Below are positions 23,888 through 33,118 of a DNA stretch of 64,000 nt, in pieces (position 1 is the first letter of the stretch; the number at the start of each line of letters is the position of its first letter). The DNA is from Geminicoccus roseus DSM 18922. Its GTDB lineage: Bacteria > Pseudomonadota > Alphaproteobacteria > Geminicoccales > Geminicoccaceae. The notes under the pieces are model-generated. The model was given only the letters and a program-made list of their open reading frames with translations. It was not told where the DNA came from and did no database searches. Position numbers and translations under genes: made by a program. The stretch spans positions 1,946,196-2,010,195 of the forward strand of contig NZ_KE386572.1 of the NCBI RefSeq assembly GCF_000427665.1. Direction: 5' to 3'.

Positions 23888-26139
23888 GACTTCTTCTCCA
23901 GGAAGCTGGCGATGACCTTCTTCACGCCCGCCTTGTCGAAGGCGATGGTCAGCTTGTCGCCCTCGATCGCCTGGACGGTGCCCGGGCCGAACTTGTCGTG
24001 GAACACGCGCTCGCCCATGCCGAACTGCACCGAGGGAGCCGGGCGCGGCCGGACCAGCTCGGCGCGGCCCTCGATCACCTTGCCGGCGCGCTCGAAGCCC
24101 GGGCCGCGCCCGCCCATCTTGCCGGTCGGGAACAGCGAGGCGACCCCGAAGGTGGGATCGACGTCCGGGCGGGCGGCGTTGCTGCGCAGCAGATGGTGGA
24201 TGTGCTCCGGGGGCAGCTCCTCGACAAAGCGGGACGGCAGGGCAGCACCCCACTGGCCGAAGATCCGCCGGTTGGCGGCATAGCAGATCGTGCAGCGCTT
24301 CCTGGCCCGGGTGATCCCGACATAGGCCAGGCGCCGCTCCTCCTCGAGCGCCTTGGTGCCGCCCTCGTCCAGGGCCCGCTGGTTGGGGAACAGGCCTTCC
24401 TCCCAGCCGGTCAGGAACACATGGTCGTATTCCAGGCCCTTGGCGGCGTGCAGGGTCATCAGCGTGACCATGTCGCCGTCGCTGTCGGCGGCGTTGTCCA
24501 TCACCAAGGAGACATGCTCCAAAAAGGCCGGCAGGCTCTCGAACTCCTCGATCGCCTTGACCAGCTCCTTCAGGTTCTCCAGGCGGCCCTGGGCTTCCGG
24601 CGAGCGGTCGGCCTGCCACATCCCGACATAGCCGGATTCGTCCAGGATCGCCTCGACCAGGTCGCGGGGCGCCTTGCGCGGCAGCTCGTCCCGCCAGCGG
24701 GCGAACGCGGCCAGGATGTCGGCCAGCTGCTTGCGGCCGCGGGTCGGCAGCTCGTCGGTACCGAGCAGCGCCTCGGCGGTGGCGACCACGCTTTTGTCGC
24801 TGGCGCGCGCGGCCTTGCGCAAAGCCTGCACGGTGGTCTCGCCGATGCCGCGCTTGGGCGTGTTGACGATCCGCTCGAACGCCAGGTCGTCGTCGGGCTG
24901 CACCACCACGCGCAGATAGGCGATGGCGTCGCGGATCTCGGCGCGCTCGTAGAAGCGCAGGCCGCCGATCACCCGGTAGGGCAGGCCCAGCTGGATGAAG
25001 CGTTCCTCGAACGCGCGGGTCTGGTGGCCGGCGCGGACCAGCACCGCGGCATCGGCCAGGTTCTTCTTCGCCCGCTGCAGCGCCTCCAGCTCGTCGCCGA
25101 CGAACACCGCCTCCTCCTGCTCGTCCCAGAGCGAGGCGACCCGGACCTTCTCGCCCTCGACGTCCTCGGTCCACAGGGTCTTGTCGTGGCGGGCGCGGTT
25201 GCGGGCGATCAATCCTGCGGCCGCCCCCAGGATGTGCCCGGTCGAGCGGTAGTTGCGCTCCAGCCGGACCACGCCGGCGCCGGGGAAATCCTCCTCGAAG
25301 CGCAGGATGTTGCCGACCTCGGCACCCCGCCAGCTGTAGATCGACTGGTCGTCGTCGCCCACGCAGGTGATGTTGCGGTGCTCCTGAGCGAGCAGGCGCA
25401 GGAGCAGGTACTGGGCGACGTTGGTGTCCTGGTACTCGTCGACCAGGATGGCCCGGAAGCGCCGCTGGTACTGGGCCAGCACGTCCGGCGCCTTGCGGAA
25501 CAGCTCCAGGCAGTGCAGCAGCAGGTCGCCGAAATCGCAGGCGTTCAGGGTGGCCAGGCGCTCCTGGTAGAGCGAGTAGATCCGCAGGGTCTTGCCGCCG
25601 GCAAAGTCGCCGACCTCGGCGGGCGGCACCTTGTCCGGGGTCCAGCCGCGGTCCTTCCAGCGCTGGACGATGCCCAGCACCGCTCGGGCCGGCCAGCGCT
25701 TGTCGTCGATCTCCAGCGCCTGGAGGACCTGCTTGAGCAGGCGGATCTGGTCGTCGGTGTCCAGGATGGTGAAGCTGGGCTTGAGGCCCACGATCTCGGC
25801 ATGGCGGCGGAGCAGGCGGGTGCCCATGGCGTGGAAGGTGCCGAGCCACATGCCCTGCACGCTCTGGCCGATCAGCGCCTCCACCCGGTGGACCATCTCC
25901 CGGGCAGCCTTGTTGGTGAAGGTCACCGCCAGGATCTCGAACGGACGGACCCGGCCGGTCATCAGCAGGTGGGCCAGCCTGGTGGTCAGCACGCGGGTCT
26001 TGCCGGTGCCGGCCCCGGCCAGGATCAGCAGGGGGCCGTTCTCGGCGGTGACGGCGGCATGCTGCTCGGGATTGAGACCGGCCAGATAGGGGGCGGCCGA
26101 CAGATCGGGCAGGTTGGCGGGTCGCGGGGCGAGCGACAT
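23884..26139 (-). CDS. UvrD/PcrA-type superfamily 1 DNA helicase
   Basis: 751 residues. GLNPEQHAAV is the Q motif, LAGAGTGKTRVLTTR is Walker A near residue 40, VDEYQDTN is motif II, GDDDQSIYSWRGAE motif III, LERNYRS motif IV and TLHAAKGLEYDHVFLTG motif V. The C-terminal GDKLTIAFDKAGVKKV is the Tudor-like tail of PcrA/UvrD, which binds RNA polymerase. It acts in nucleotide excision and mismatch repair. ATG 26139 gives the usual N-terminus; no strong ribosome-binding site is visible. It overlaps prmA. Confidence 0.92.
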   Translation of the reverse strand: MSLAPRPANLPDLSAAPYLAGLNPEQHAAVTAENGPLLILAGAGTGKTRVLTTRLAHLLMTGRVRPFEILAVTFTNKAAREMVHRVEALIGQSVQGMWLGTFHAMGTRLLRRHAEIVGLKPSFTILDTDDQIRLLKQVLQALEIDDKRWPARAVLGIVQRWKDRGWTPDKVPPAEVGDFAGGKTLRIYSLYQERLATLNACDFGDLLLHCLELFRKAPDVLAQYQRRFRAILVDEYQDTNVAQYLLLRLLAQEHRNITCVGDDDQSIYSWRGAEVGNILRFEEDFPGAGVVRLERNYRSTGHILGAAAGLIARNRARHDKTLWTEDVEGEKVRVASLWDEQEEAVFVGDELEALQRAKKNLADAAVLVRAGHQTRAFEERFIQLGLPYRVIGGLRFYERAEIRDAIAYLRVVVQPDDDLAFERIVNTPKRGIGETTVQALRKAARASDKSVVATAEALLGTDELPTRGRKQLADILAAFARWRDELPRKAPRDLVEAILDESGYVGMWQADRSPEAQGRLENLKELVKAIEEFESLPAFLEHVSLVMDNAADSDGDMVTLMTLHAAKGLEYDHVFLTGWEEGLFPNQRALDEGGTKALEEERRLAYVGITRARKRCTICYAANRRIFGQWGAALPSRFVEELPPEHIHHLLRSNAARPDVDPTFGVASLFPTGKMGGRGPGFERAGKVIEGRAELVRPRPAPSVQFGMGERVFHDKFGPGTVQAIEGDKLTIAFDKAGVKKVIASFLEKKS

Positions 26140-26447
26140 GGGCAGGGATGATCCGACAGGCGTTGCGCGGCCGGGATAAGGGCCGATCGATTGGGGGAGA
26201 TAGGCTGGCTGCCCCTGCCGGGGCAACCCCGACGGCTCGGATGCCGTGCCGGCGGCGGGCGTCGGACGACGGCAGGGGCCGGGCCAGGGGCCGCCGGACC
26301 GGGAGGCCCGGCGCCGGCGGGGCGGCCGCCATCCCGATTGGTTTCGGGCGACGGCCTGAAGCCAAGGAGCCGCTGGCGGCGATGAAACGGCAGCCAGGTC
26401 TCGTTTCGGGCGATGATGGGCGATTACTGCGGAGGCCTGCGGCCCGG
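26140..26447. other. GC-rich intergenic stretch, no gene supported
   Basis: About 300 bases between the helicase start and the tiny membrane gene. I found no family-like protein on either strand; open frames here are low-complexity and Arg/Gly-rich. The helicase promoter must lie in its left part. No convincing -35/-10 pair or regulatory RNA was recognised. Confidence 0.4.
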
Positions 26448-26576
26448 TCAGTAGGTCGAGCGCAGCAGGAGGACCAGGAGCATGATGCTCAAGGAAAGAA
26501 CAAACAAAATCAGGGTCAGCAGGATATCGAGGACATCCGCCCGCTGAATCTTGTTTCGTATATCGACAGGCGACAT
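26448..26576 (-). CDS. Small single-span membrane protein, unrecognised
   Basis: 42 residues from ATG 26576, with GAGGG six bases upstream. A charged N-terminal part (VDIRNKIQRADV) precedes one long hydrophobic helix of about 23 residues rich in Leu/Ile (LDILLTLILFVLSLSIMLL) and a short RSTY tail. An in-frame ATG at 26714 would extend it to 88 residues including a CADCHSG stretch. Base composition from about 26470 to 26690 is clearly more AT-rich than the flanks, consistent with transfer or a relaxed region. No family recognised. Confidence 0.5.
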   Translation of the reverse strand: MSPVDIRNKIQRADVLDILLTLILFVLSLSIMLLVLLLRSTY

Positions 26577-26794
26577 TTCCAACCCTCGAAAATACAAGTC
26601 CTCCGGTAGCCAATTCCTCTCCCGGTCGGCAAGCCGCAACCGAATGCCGCTGTGACAATCCGCACATAGATTTGTATATTCTACACCATGGATCGGCCCG
26701 CCCGCCTGTGCCACGGCCCCGGGCCGGCTGGGCAGGGCGGACCGGCCGGTCTATCCCGGGCGAACCGTCATCCCGCATGGAAATGGGCCCCCTG

Positions 26795-27952
26795 ATGAGT
26801 TCCACCGACGCCGCCACGAGCCAGGACCGCACCCTGGCCGCCCGCCTGGACCAGGTCATCGACCGGGCGATCGCCGAGCGGCAGCTGGTCGGCGCGGTCG
26901 TGCTGGTCGCCCGCGAGGGGCGCCCCGTCTATGCCCGGGCCGCCGGGCAGGCCGACCGGGAGGCGGGCCGGGCCATGCAGGTCGACACCATCTTCCGGCT
27001 GGCCTCGATCACCAAGCCGATCGTCACCGCCGCCATCATGCGGCTGGTCGAGGACGGCCGGCTGGAGCTCGACCAGCCGGTCACCCGCTGGCTGCCGGCG
27101 TTCCGGCCGCGCCTGGCGGACGGCAGCACGCCGGAGATCACGCTTCGGCAGCTCCTGAGCCATTCGTCCGGCCTGGGCTACCGCTACAACGACCCGGAAG
27201 GCGGCCCCTACCACCGGGCGAACGTCTCCGACGGCCTGGACCAGCCGGGCCTGGGCCTGGACGAGAACCTGGACCGGCTGGCCGGCTGCCCGCTCTATTT
27301 CCCGCCGGGAACGTCCTGGCGCTATTCGCTCGGCATCGACGTGGCCGGCCGGGTGCTGGAGAAGGCGACCGGCCAGGACCTGAGGACGGCGGTGGCGGAG
27401 CTGGTGACCGGGCCGCTGGCGATGCGGGACACCGACTTTGCCGTCATCGACGAGAACCGGCTGGCCGGTCCTTATGCGGACGGTCCCGAGCAGCCGGTCC
27501 GGATGGTGGGCGAGACCTTGGTCCAGGGGCGCAGCGGCGTGATGCGCTTTGAGCCGGACCGTCATCGCGACCCCGGCTCGTTCCTGTCGGCCGGGGGCGG
27601 CATGATCGGCACTGCACCGGACTTCCTGCGCTTCCTGGAAACGATCCGGACCGGCGGGGCCCCGATCCTGGCGGCGGAGACCGTGCGGGCGATGATGGTC
27701 GACCAGGTCGGCAGCCAGGCGGAGACGCAGGGGCCGGGCTGGGGCTTCGGCCTGGGCTGGGCGGTCCTGTCCGACCCGGCGGTGGCGGCGACGCCGCAGG
27801 GCCCATCCACGATCCAGTGGGGCGGCGCCTATGGCCATAGCTGGTTCATCGATCCCACCCGGGCGGTCAGCGTGGTCGCCTTCAGCAACACCGCCGTGGC
27901 CGGGGTGAACGGCGCCTATCCCGAGGCGATCCGCGACGCCGTGTTCGGATGA
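26795..27952 (+). CDS. Serine hydrolase, beta-lactamase/class C fold
   Basis: About 385 residues from ATG 26795; ATG 26777 is an alternative. SITK (Ser-x-x-Lys) in FRLASITKPIVTAAIM is the nucleophile motif, and WRYSLGIDVAGRV is the Tyr-x-Ser/Asn equivalent. The C-terminal WGGAYGHSWFIDP replaces the KTG box with a HxW-like motif typical of EstB-like esterases and DD-peptidase relatives. No signal peptide, so probably cytoplasmic. An esterase is more likely than an antibiotic-resistance enzyme, but the substrate is open. Confidence 0.82.
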   Translation: MSSTDAATSQDRTLAARLDQVIDRAIAERQLVGAVVLVAREGRPVYARAAGQADREAGRAMQVDTIFRLASITKPIVTAAIMRLVEDGRLELDQPVTRWLPAFRPRLADGSTPEITLRQLLSHSSGLGYRYNDPEGGPYHRANVSDGLDQPGLGLDENLDRLAGCPLYFPPGTSWRYSLGIDVAGRVLEKATGQDLRTAVAELVTGPLAMRDTDFAVIDENRLAGPYADGPEQPVRMVGETLVQGRSGVMRFEPDRHRDPGSFLSAGGGMIGTAPDFLRFLETIRTGGAPILAAETVRAMMVDQVGSQAETQGPGWGFGLGWAVLSDPAVAATPQGPSTIQWGGAYGHSWFIDPTRAVSVVAFSNTAVAGVNGAYPEAIRDAVFG

Positions 27953-28041
27953 GCCCCGGAGGCCTGGGAGGAAGGCTGTTTGCACCCGACAGCTTCCCGG
28001 CCAGGATGGGTGCGAGGGCTGCGGCTGGCAGGAGTGGGCGG

Positions 28042-28812
28042 ATGCGACAGGGATGGTTCGGGCTGATGGCGGCCGGCCTGCTCGGCGGCTGCATGGCGGT
28101 GCCGGAGAAGCCTCAGATCAGCGGCACCGCCGGCTATCGCGAGCGGATCGCGCTGCCCGACGACGCGGTGCTGGACGTCGTGCTGGAGGATGTCAGCCGG
28201 GCGGATTCGGCCTCGGAGGTGCTGGGTGCGCAGGAGATCGACCGGGCCGGCCAGCCGCCGATCGCGTTCACCATCCCCTATGATCCCGCAAGGATCGATC
28301 CCGGCCACCGCTACGTGGTGCGCGGCACCATCTCCGTGCGGGGCGAGCCGCTGTTCGTCACCACCCAGGCCCATCCGGTGCTGACCCAGGGGGCGGGCGA
28401 CCGGGTCGAGCTGGTGCTGGAGCGGACGAGAGGCGCCGCCGCTGCCGCCGCCGCCACCGGCGACAAGCCGCTGGCCCTGGCCGGGCCGGTCTGGCGGCTG
28501 GCCAGCCTGAACGGCCAGGCCGTCCCGTCCGGCGAGCACGTGCCGGAACTGCAGTTCAGCGCCGAGGACAACCGGGTCGCCGGCTCGGGCGGCTGCAACC
28601 GGATCGCCGGCAGCTACCGCACGCTCACCGACACCGCCCTGGACCTGTCGGGGATCATCGGCACCAAGATGGCCTGCCCGGACCGGGACGGCCCGTCCGA
28701 GGACGAATTCCTGGCGGCGCTGGGCCAGGTCCGCAGCTACGCGATCGAGGACGGCATGCTGCGGCTGACCGGCGACGGCGTGGCGCTGGCGTTCCGTCCC
28801 GGCAATCCCTGA
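28042..28812 (+). CDS. YbaY/META-domain lipoprotein
   Basis: 256 residues from ATG 28042, with AGGAG seven bases upstream. The signal peptide ends in LLGGC, a lipobox, so Cys17 or nearby would be lipidated. Residues about 27-130 resemble the YbaY domain (IALPDDAVLDVVLEDVSRAD). Residues about 150-255 form a META/HslJ domain (WRLASLNGQAV, GSGGCNRIAGSY, MACPDRDGPSEDEFLAAL). Such lipoproteins sit in the outer-membrane periplasmic leaflet and are linked to envelope stress. It converges with folE. Confidence 0.84.
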   Translation: MRQGWFGLMAAGLLGGCMAVPEKPQISGTAGYRERIALPDDAVLDVVLEDVSRADSASEVLGAQEIDRAGQPPIAFTIPYDPARIDPGHRYVVRGTISVRGEPLFVTTQAHPVLTQGAGDRVELVLERTRGAAAAAAATGDKPLALAGPVWRLASLNGQAVPSGEHVPELQFSAEDNRVAGSGGCNRIAGSYRTLTDTALDLSGIIGTKMACPDRDGPSEDEFLAALGQVRSYAIEDGMLRLTGDGVALAFRPGNP

Positions 28813-28847
28813 GCCGCCGGGCGACGGCCGGCCGTGGTGCCAAGGGC

Positions 28848-29444
28848 TCAGGCCCGGGCGATCGCGTCCACGCCCGGCTGGCCGATCATCGCGTAGAAGT
28901 CGCGGCGCAGCTCGCGGTCAGTACGGAACGCGCCCAGCAGCCGGGAGGTCACCATCACCGCACCCGGCTTGTGCACGCCGCGGGTGGTCATGCAGTGGTG
29001 GGTCGCCTGGATCATCACCGCCACGCCGCGCGGCGCCAGGATCTCCTGGATCGCCTCGGCGATCTCGGCGGTCAGGCGTTCCTGCACCTGCAGGCGCTTG
29101 GCCAGACAGTCGACCAGCCGGGCGAGCCGGCCGATCCCGACCACCTTCTTGCCCGGCAGGTAGGCGACATGGGCCCGGCCGACGATCGGCGCCAGATGGT
29201 GCTCGCAATGGCTCTCGAAGCCGATGTCGCGCAGGAGCACGATCTCGTCGACCGTCTCGATCTCGTCGAACAGGTCGCCCAGGGCCTCGGCCGGGGTGGT
29301 GCGATAGCCGCTGGCATGTTCCAGCCAGGCCTCGACGACCCGCGCCGGCGTGCGGCGCAGCCCGTCGCGGGCAGGGTCCTCGCCGATCCAGCGCAGCAGC
29401 GTGTCGACCGCGCGCTCGGCTTCCTCGCGGTCGGGCCGGGTCAT
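28848..29444 (-). CDS. folE: GTP cyclohydrolase I, type IA
   Basis: 198 residues. Zinc and active-site motifs: SHCEHHLAPIVGRAHVAYLP, KVVGIGRLARLVDCLAKR and QATHHCMTTRGVHKPGAVMVTS. It converts GTP to dihydroneopterin triphosphate, the first step of folate and tetrahydrobiopterin synthesis. ATG 29444 overlaps the threonine aldolase stop by four bases, putting it last in a coupled cluster with an ABC transporter. That placement is unusual for a folate gene and may mark a dedicated copy. Confidence 0.95.
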   Translation of the reverse strand: MTRPDREEAERAVDTLLRWIGEDPARDGLRRTPARVVEAWLEHASGYRTTPAEALGDLFDEIETVDEIVLLRDIGFESHCEHHLAPIVGRAHVAYLPGKKVVGIGRLARLVDCLAKRLQVQERLTAEIAEAIQEILAPRGVAVMIQATHHCMTTRGVHKPGAVMVTSRLLGAFRTDRELRRDFYAMIGQPGVDAIARA

Positions 29445-30466
29445 GCCGCCCGGGCGAGGAACTGGTTGATCGCCTCGGGCGGGGTCGACCAGGAGGTGAC
29501 GAGACGGGTGCCGCCGTTCTCGTAGCCCGGGTAGAATAAAGCGTGCTCGGCCAGCTTCGCCTGCAGGGCGGGGGGGAGGACCGCGAAAACCAGGTTGGCT
29601 TCCACCGGGTAGAGCAGGCGGGCGCCCAGCCGGACCAGCCCCTCGGACAGCCGGGTCGCCATGGCGTTGGCATGGGCGGCGCGCTCCAGCCACTTGCCGC
29701 CCTCCAAGGCGCCGATCGCCTGGGCAGACAGATAGCGGCCCTTGCTCTGCACCTGGCCGCTGCGCTTGCGAAGATACGGGGCCGCGGCGCTGCGGGCCTG
29801 GCCGAACAGCAGGATCATCTCGGCAGCCATCCCGCCATTCTTGGTCATGCCCAGCACCATGGCGTCGACGCCGGCCTTCCAGGACAGCTCGGCCGGGCTG
29901 GCACCGGTGCGGGCCAGAGCGTTGCCGAAGCGGGCGCCGTCCAGCATCATCATCATGCCGTGGCGTTTGGCGACGGCGGCGAACGCTTTTGTTTCCTCGA
30001 CCGACCAGACCAGGCCGCGCTCGCTGGCCTGGGCTGCCAGCAGCACCTTGGGCTGGGCCGAGTGCATCGAGCCGAAATGATAGCCCTCCAGCCCCTTGGC
30101 GACGTCGTCGGCGCTCATCCGGCCAAAGGGGTCGCCCACGGTGAGCCAGCTGGCGCCGCCGGTGAACATCAGGGGCGCGTTGCACTCGTCCTGCACCACA
30201 TGGGCCAGGGGGTGGCAGACCACGGCGCCCCAGGCCGGGCAGAGGATCGAGAGCGCCAGGGCGTTGGCGCCGGTGCCGGTGATCGCCATCACCAGGTCGA
30301 AATCCTCGGTCTCGAACACGGCCGCCAGCTCGGACTTCAGGTGCCCGGTCCAGCGGTCGGCGCCGTAAGCGGTGTCGTGGCCCTCATTGGCGCGGGCCAG
30401 GGCCGCGAAGACTTCGGGAGCGACCGGGGCGGTGTTGTCGCTGCGCAGGTCCAGCACGTCGTTCAT
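29441..30466 (-). CDS. Low-specificity threonine aldolase family (PLP)
   Basis: 341 residues. The PLP fold-type I signatures of threonine aldolase are LRSDNTAPVAPEV at the start, AITGTGANALAL, the aspartate in MMLDGARFGNAL, and the PLP lysine in VLGMTKNGGM. The reaction is cleavage of beta-hydroxy-amino acids, such as threonine or phenylserine, to glycine and an aldehyde. It overlaps the ABC ATPase gene upstream and folE downstream by four bases each. Confidence 0.87.
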   Translation of the reverse strand: MNDVLDLRSDNTAPVAPEVFAALARANEGHDTAYGADRWTGHLKSELAAVFETEDFDLVMAITGTGANALALSILCPAWGAVVCHPLAHVVQDECNAPLMFTGGASWLTVGDPFGRMSADDVAKGLEGYHFGSMHSAQPKVLLAAQASERGLVWSVEETKAFAAVAKRHGMMMMLDGARFGNALARTGASPAELSWKAGVDAMVLGMTKNGGMAAEMILLFGQARSAAAPYLRKRSGQVQSKGRYLSAQAIGALEGGKWLERAAHANAMATRLSEGLVRLGARLLYPVEANLVFAVLPPALQAKLAEHALFYPGYENGGTRLVTSWSTPPEAINQFLARAA

Positions 30467-31257
30467 CCTACCAGAAGGGCGTCATCGTCGAGTTCGCCGC
30501 CCTGGCGGCGGCGGAACAGGGCCAGGAGGTCGGGGACATCCAGGCCGGCGCGGGCCTCGTCGGCCACGTCGAAGGCGACCTTGCCCTCGTGCAGCATCAC
30601 GGTCCGGCTGCCATGGTCCAGGGCCTGGCGCATCGAGTGGGTCACCATCAGCGCGGTGAGCCTGTGACGTTCCACGATCTTTTGCGTGAGGTCCAGGACC
30701 AGTTCCGCGGTGCGCGGATCGAGCGCGGCGGTATGCTCGTCCAGGAGCAGGATCTTCATGGGCGCCAGGGCGGCCATCAGCAGGCTGACCGCCTGGCGCT
30801 GGCCGCCGGAAAGGAGGCCAACCGGATCGCCCAGCCGGTCCTCCAGGCCCAGGCCCAGCTCGGCCAGGGAGTCGCGGAACCGGCGGCGCCGCTCGCCGTC
30901 CAGGGCGGGCCTCAGGCCACGCACGCTCCCGCGCGCGATGCCGAGCGCCATGTTCTCCTCGATGGTCAGCCCCTCGCAGGTGCCGGCCTTGGGATCCTGG
31001 AACACCCGGGCCACCAGTTCCGCGCGCCGGTGCGCCGGCAGGCGGGTGACGTCCCGCCCGTCGATCACGATGCTGCCCGCGTCAGGGACCACGTCGCCGG
31101 CCAGCACGCCCAGCAGCGTGCTCTTGCCCGCCCCGTTGCTGCCGATCACCGTCACGAACCGGCCGGCCTCGATGCTGAGCGAGACGCCGCGCAGGGCGCG
31201 GGTCTCCAAGGGCGTGCCGGCGCTGAAGGTGAGCTCGATGTTTTCCAGCCGGATCAT
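30463..31257 (-). CDS. ABC transporter ATP-binding protein (TrpZ-like)
   Basis: 264 residues. Walker A GSNGAGKST, signature LLSGGQRQAVSLLMAAL, Walker B ILLLDEHTAALD, and the switch VTHSMRQALDHG. The DEH in place of DEP in Walker B is typical of the YufO/TrpZ-like ATPase subfamily that partners ABC_sub_bind binding proteins. It overlaps both neighbours by four bases and energises the permease encoded immediately upstream. Confidence 0.9.
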   Translation of the reverse strand: MIRLENIELTFSAGTPLETRALRGVSLSIEAGRFVTVIGSNGAGKSTLLGVLAGDVVPDAGSIVIDGRDVTRLPAHRRAELVARVFQDPKAGTCEGLTIEENMALGIARGSVRGLRPALDGERRRRFRDSLAELGLGLEDRLGDPVGLLSGGQRQAVSLLMAALAPMKILLLDEHTAALDPRTAELVLDLTQKIVERHRLTALMVTHSMRQALDHGSRTVMLHEGKVAFDVADEARAGLDVPDLLALFRRRQGGELDDDALLVG

Positions 31258-32144
31258 GGCCGCGCCCTCCGCCGGCGCGCCCGCAGCTTGGGCGCCAGCA
31301 GCGCGAAGCCGACCAGGAGGGCGGTGACCAGGTTCAGGTCGGAGGCCTCGATGCCCAGCACCTGCACGTCCAGCGCGAAGGCGATCACCAGGCGGTAGAG
31401 CAGCGAGCCCAGCACGCAGGCGACCAGCGCGCCAAGGATGCCCTTCAGGCGGAACAGGGTTTCGCCGACGATCACCGCGGCCAGGCCCACCACGATGGTG
31501 CCAAGGCCCATGGTGACGTCGGCGAAGCCGTTGGCCTGGGCGAACAGGGCGCCGGCCAGGGCGCAGATCGCGTTGGACAGCGCCATGCCGCCCAGCACCT
31601 GCCGGTCGGTGTCGATGCCTTGCGCGCGGGCCATGCGCGGATTGGCGCCGGACGCGCGCAGCGCCAGGCCCTGGTCGGAATGGAGGTAACGGGACAGAGC
31701 CAGGGTCACGACCACCAGCAGCGCCAATTCGACCAGGATGCGCGCCTGGTCGAAGGCCAGGAAGGACAGGCTCTCGAACGGGGTGAACAGGGTGGTCTGG
31801 CCGAGCAGCGCCACGTTGGGGCGGCCCATGATCCGGATGTTGATGCTGAACAGGGCGATCATCACCAGGATCGAGGCTAGCAGGTGCAGGATGCCGAAGC
31901 GCACCGCCAAGACCGCGGTGATCCAGCCGGCGAGCGCCCCCGCCAGCACCGCCATGACGGTCGCGGTGACAGGGTCCAAGCCGCCTACGATGGCCGCGGC
32001 GCAGACGCTGGCGCCCAAGGGAAACGAGCCGTCGACGGTCAGGTCCGGGAAGTTCAGGACGCGGAACGACAGGTACACCGCGAGCCCGACCAGCCCGTAG
32101 ATCAGGCCGAGCTCGATGGCGCCGAGAAAGGAGAACAGCGACAA
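31254..32144 (-). CDS. ABC transporter permease (TrpY/LivH-like)
   Basis: 296 residues with about eight hydrophobic segments. LIYGLVGLAVYLSFRVLNFPDLTVDGSFPLG is the characteristic first part of this subfamily, and GLGTIVVGLAAVIVGETLF a conserved cytoplasmic loop region. Middle gene of a three-part transporter: binding protein at 32162-33118 upstream, ATPase downstream with a four-base overlap. Related systems carry tryptophan/tyrosine or other small organic molecules. Confidence 0.88.
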   Translation of the reverse strand: MSLFSFLGAIELGLIYGLVGLAVYLSFRVLNFPDLTVDGSFPLGASVCAAAIVGGLDPVTATVMAVLAGALAGWITAVLAVRFGILHLLASILVMIALFSINIRIMGRPNVALLGQTTLFTPFESLSFLAFDQARILVELALLVVVTLALSRYLHSDQGLALRASGANPRMARAQGIDTDRQVLGGMALSNAICALAGALFAQANGFADVTMGLGTIVVGLAAVIVGETLFRLKGILGALVACVLGSLLYRLVIAFALDVQVLGIEASDLNLVTALLVGFALLAPKLRARRRRARP

Positions 32145-32161
32145 GGTGCGAACCTTCCGGG

Positions 32162-33118
32162 TCAGGCGCCCACGATCTTGGCGGCGCGGGCCAGGAGGTC
32201 GTCCGGGATGGTGACGCCGAAGGATTCGGCGGCGGCCGGGTTCAGCACCAGGTCGGTGCCGGTCGCCACCTCGATCGCGATGTCGCCAGGCTTCTCGCCC
32301 TTGAGGATCCGGCCGACGATCTGCGCGGTCTGCACGCCCACCTGGAAATAGTCGAAGCCGATCGAGCCGATGCAGCCGCGCGCCACGCTGTCGGTGTCGC
32401 CGGAGAACACCGGCACCTTGGCCTGCCTTGCCACCACGATCAGGCTCTCCAGGGCGGAGACCACGGTGTTGTCGGTCGGCACGTAGATCGCGTCGGCCTG
32501 TCCGGCCAGGGTGCGCGCCGCCGCGACCACGTCGGCGGACTTCGATGCGGTGGCCTCCACCACCTCGACGCCGCGGTCCCGGGCATAGTCCGTCATCAGG
32601 CGGACCAGCGTCACCGCGTTGGCCTCGCCCGGGTTGTAGGGGATCCCCAGGCGCTTCACCTCCGGGCTGATCGTCAGGATCAGGTTGAGGTGCTGGGCCA
32701 GCGGCGACAGGTCGGACAGGCCGGTGACGTTGCCGCCCGGATGGTTCAGGTCGTCGATCAGCCCGGCTTCCACCGGGGCGGTGACCGCGGTGAACACGAT
32801 CGGGATGTCCTTGGTCGCCGAGGCCATCGCCTGGGCCGAGGGCGTGCTGATCGCGACGATCACGGCGGGATCCATGCCCACGAAGCTGCGTGCGATCTGG
32901 GCGGCGGTGGCCGGCTGCCCCTGGGCGCTCTGGTAGGTGGTCTCGACGGTCAGGCCCTGCTGCTTCAGCCCCTCGACGACGCCGTCACGGCAGGCGTCCA
33001 GGGCGGGATGCTCCACGATCGCGGTGATCGCGACCAGCGGCGCATCGGCCCGGGCCAGGGAGGGTGCCGCCGTGCCTACGAGCAGGAGGGCGGAGAAGCT
33101 GCGGCGATCAAGGCGCAT
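32162..33118 (-). CDS. ABC transporter substrate-binding protein (TrpX, ABC_sub_bind family)
   Basis: 318 residues. The N-terminal signal RLDRRSFSALLLVGTAAPSLA is twin-arginine-like. The mature protein has the ABC_sub_bind fold: AITAIVEHPALDACRDGVVEGL, GMDPAVIVAISTPSAQAM, DIPIVFTAVTAPVEAGL, NVTGLSDLSPL and GIPYNPGEANAV. This family includes TrpX-type aromatic-amino-acid binders and a thiamine-precursor group. It heads the cluster ABC transporter, threonine aldolase, folE. Ligand not determined; an aromatic or hydroxy-amino acid would fit the neighbours. Confidence 0.88.
   Translation of the reverse strand: MRLDRRSFSALLLVGTAAPSLARADAPLVAITAIVEHPALDACRDGVVEGLKQQGLTVETTYQSAQGQPATAAQIARSFVGMDPAVIVAISTPSAQAMASATKDIPIVFTAVTAPVEAGLIDDLNHPGGNVTGLSDLSPLAQHLNLILTISPEVKRLGIPYNPGEANAVTLVRLMTDYARDRGVEVVEATASKSADVVAAARTLAGQADAIYVPTDNTVVSALESLIVVARQAKVPVFSGDTDSVARGCIGSIGFDYFQVGVQTAQIVGRILKGEKPGDIAIEVATGTDLVLNPAAAESFGVTIPDDLLARAAKIVGA

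Noticed and set aside
22955-26365. A single 1136-codon frame that appears to fuse a helicase shadow to prmA
   Set aside because: Its first two thirds are the helicase gene read out of frame. The true prmA begins at GTG 23887, overlapping the helicase stop.
26795-27952. Beta-lactamase antibiotic-resistance gene
   Set aside because: It has SxxK but no signal peptide and no KTG box; the WGGAYGHSW motif fits esterase-type members of the fold.
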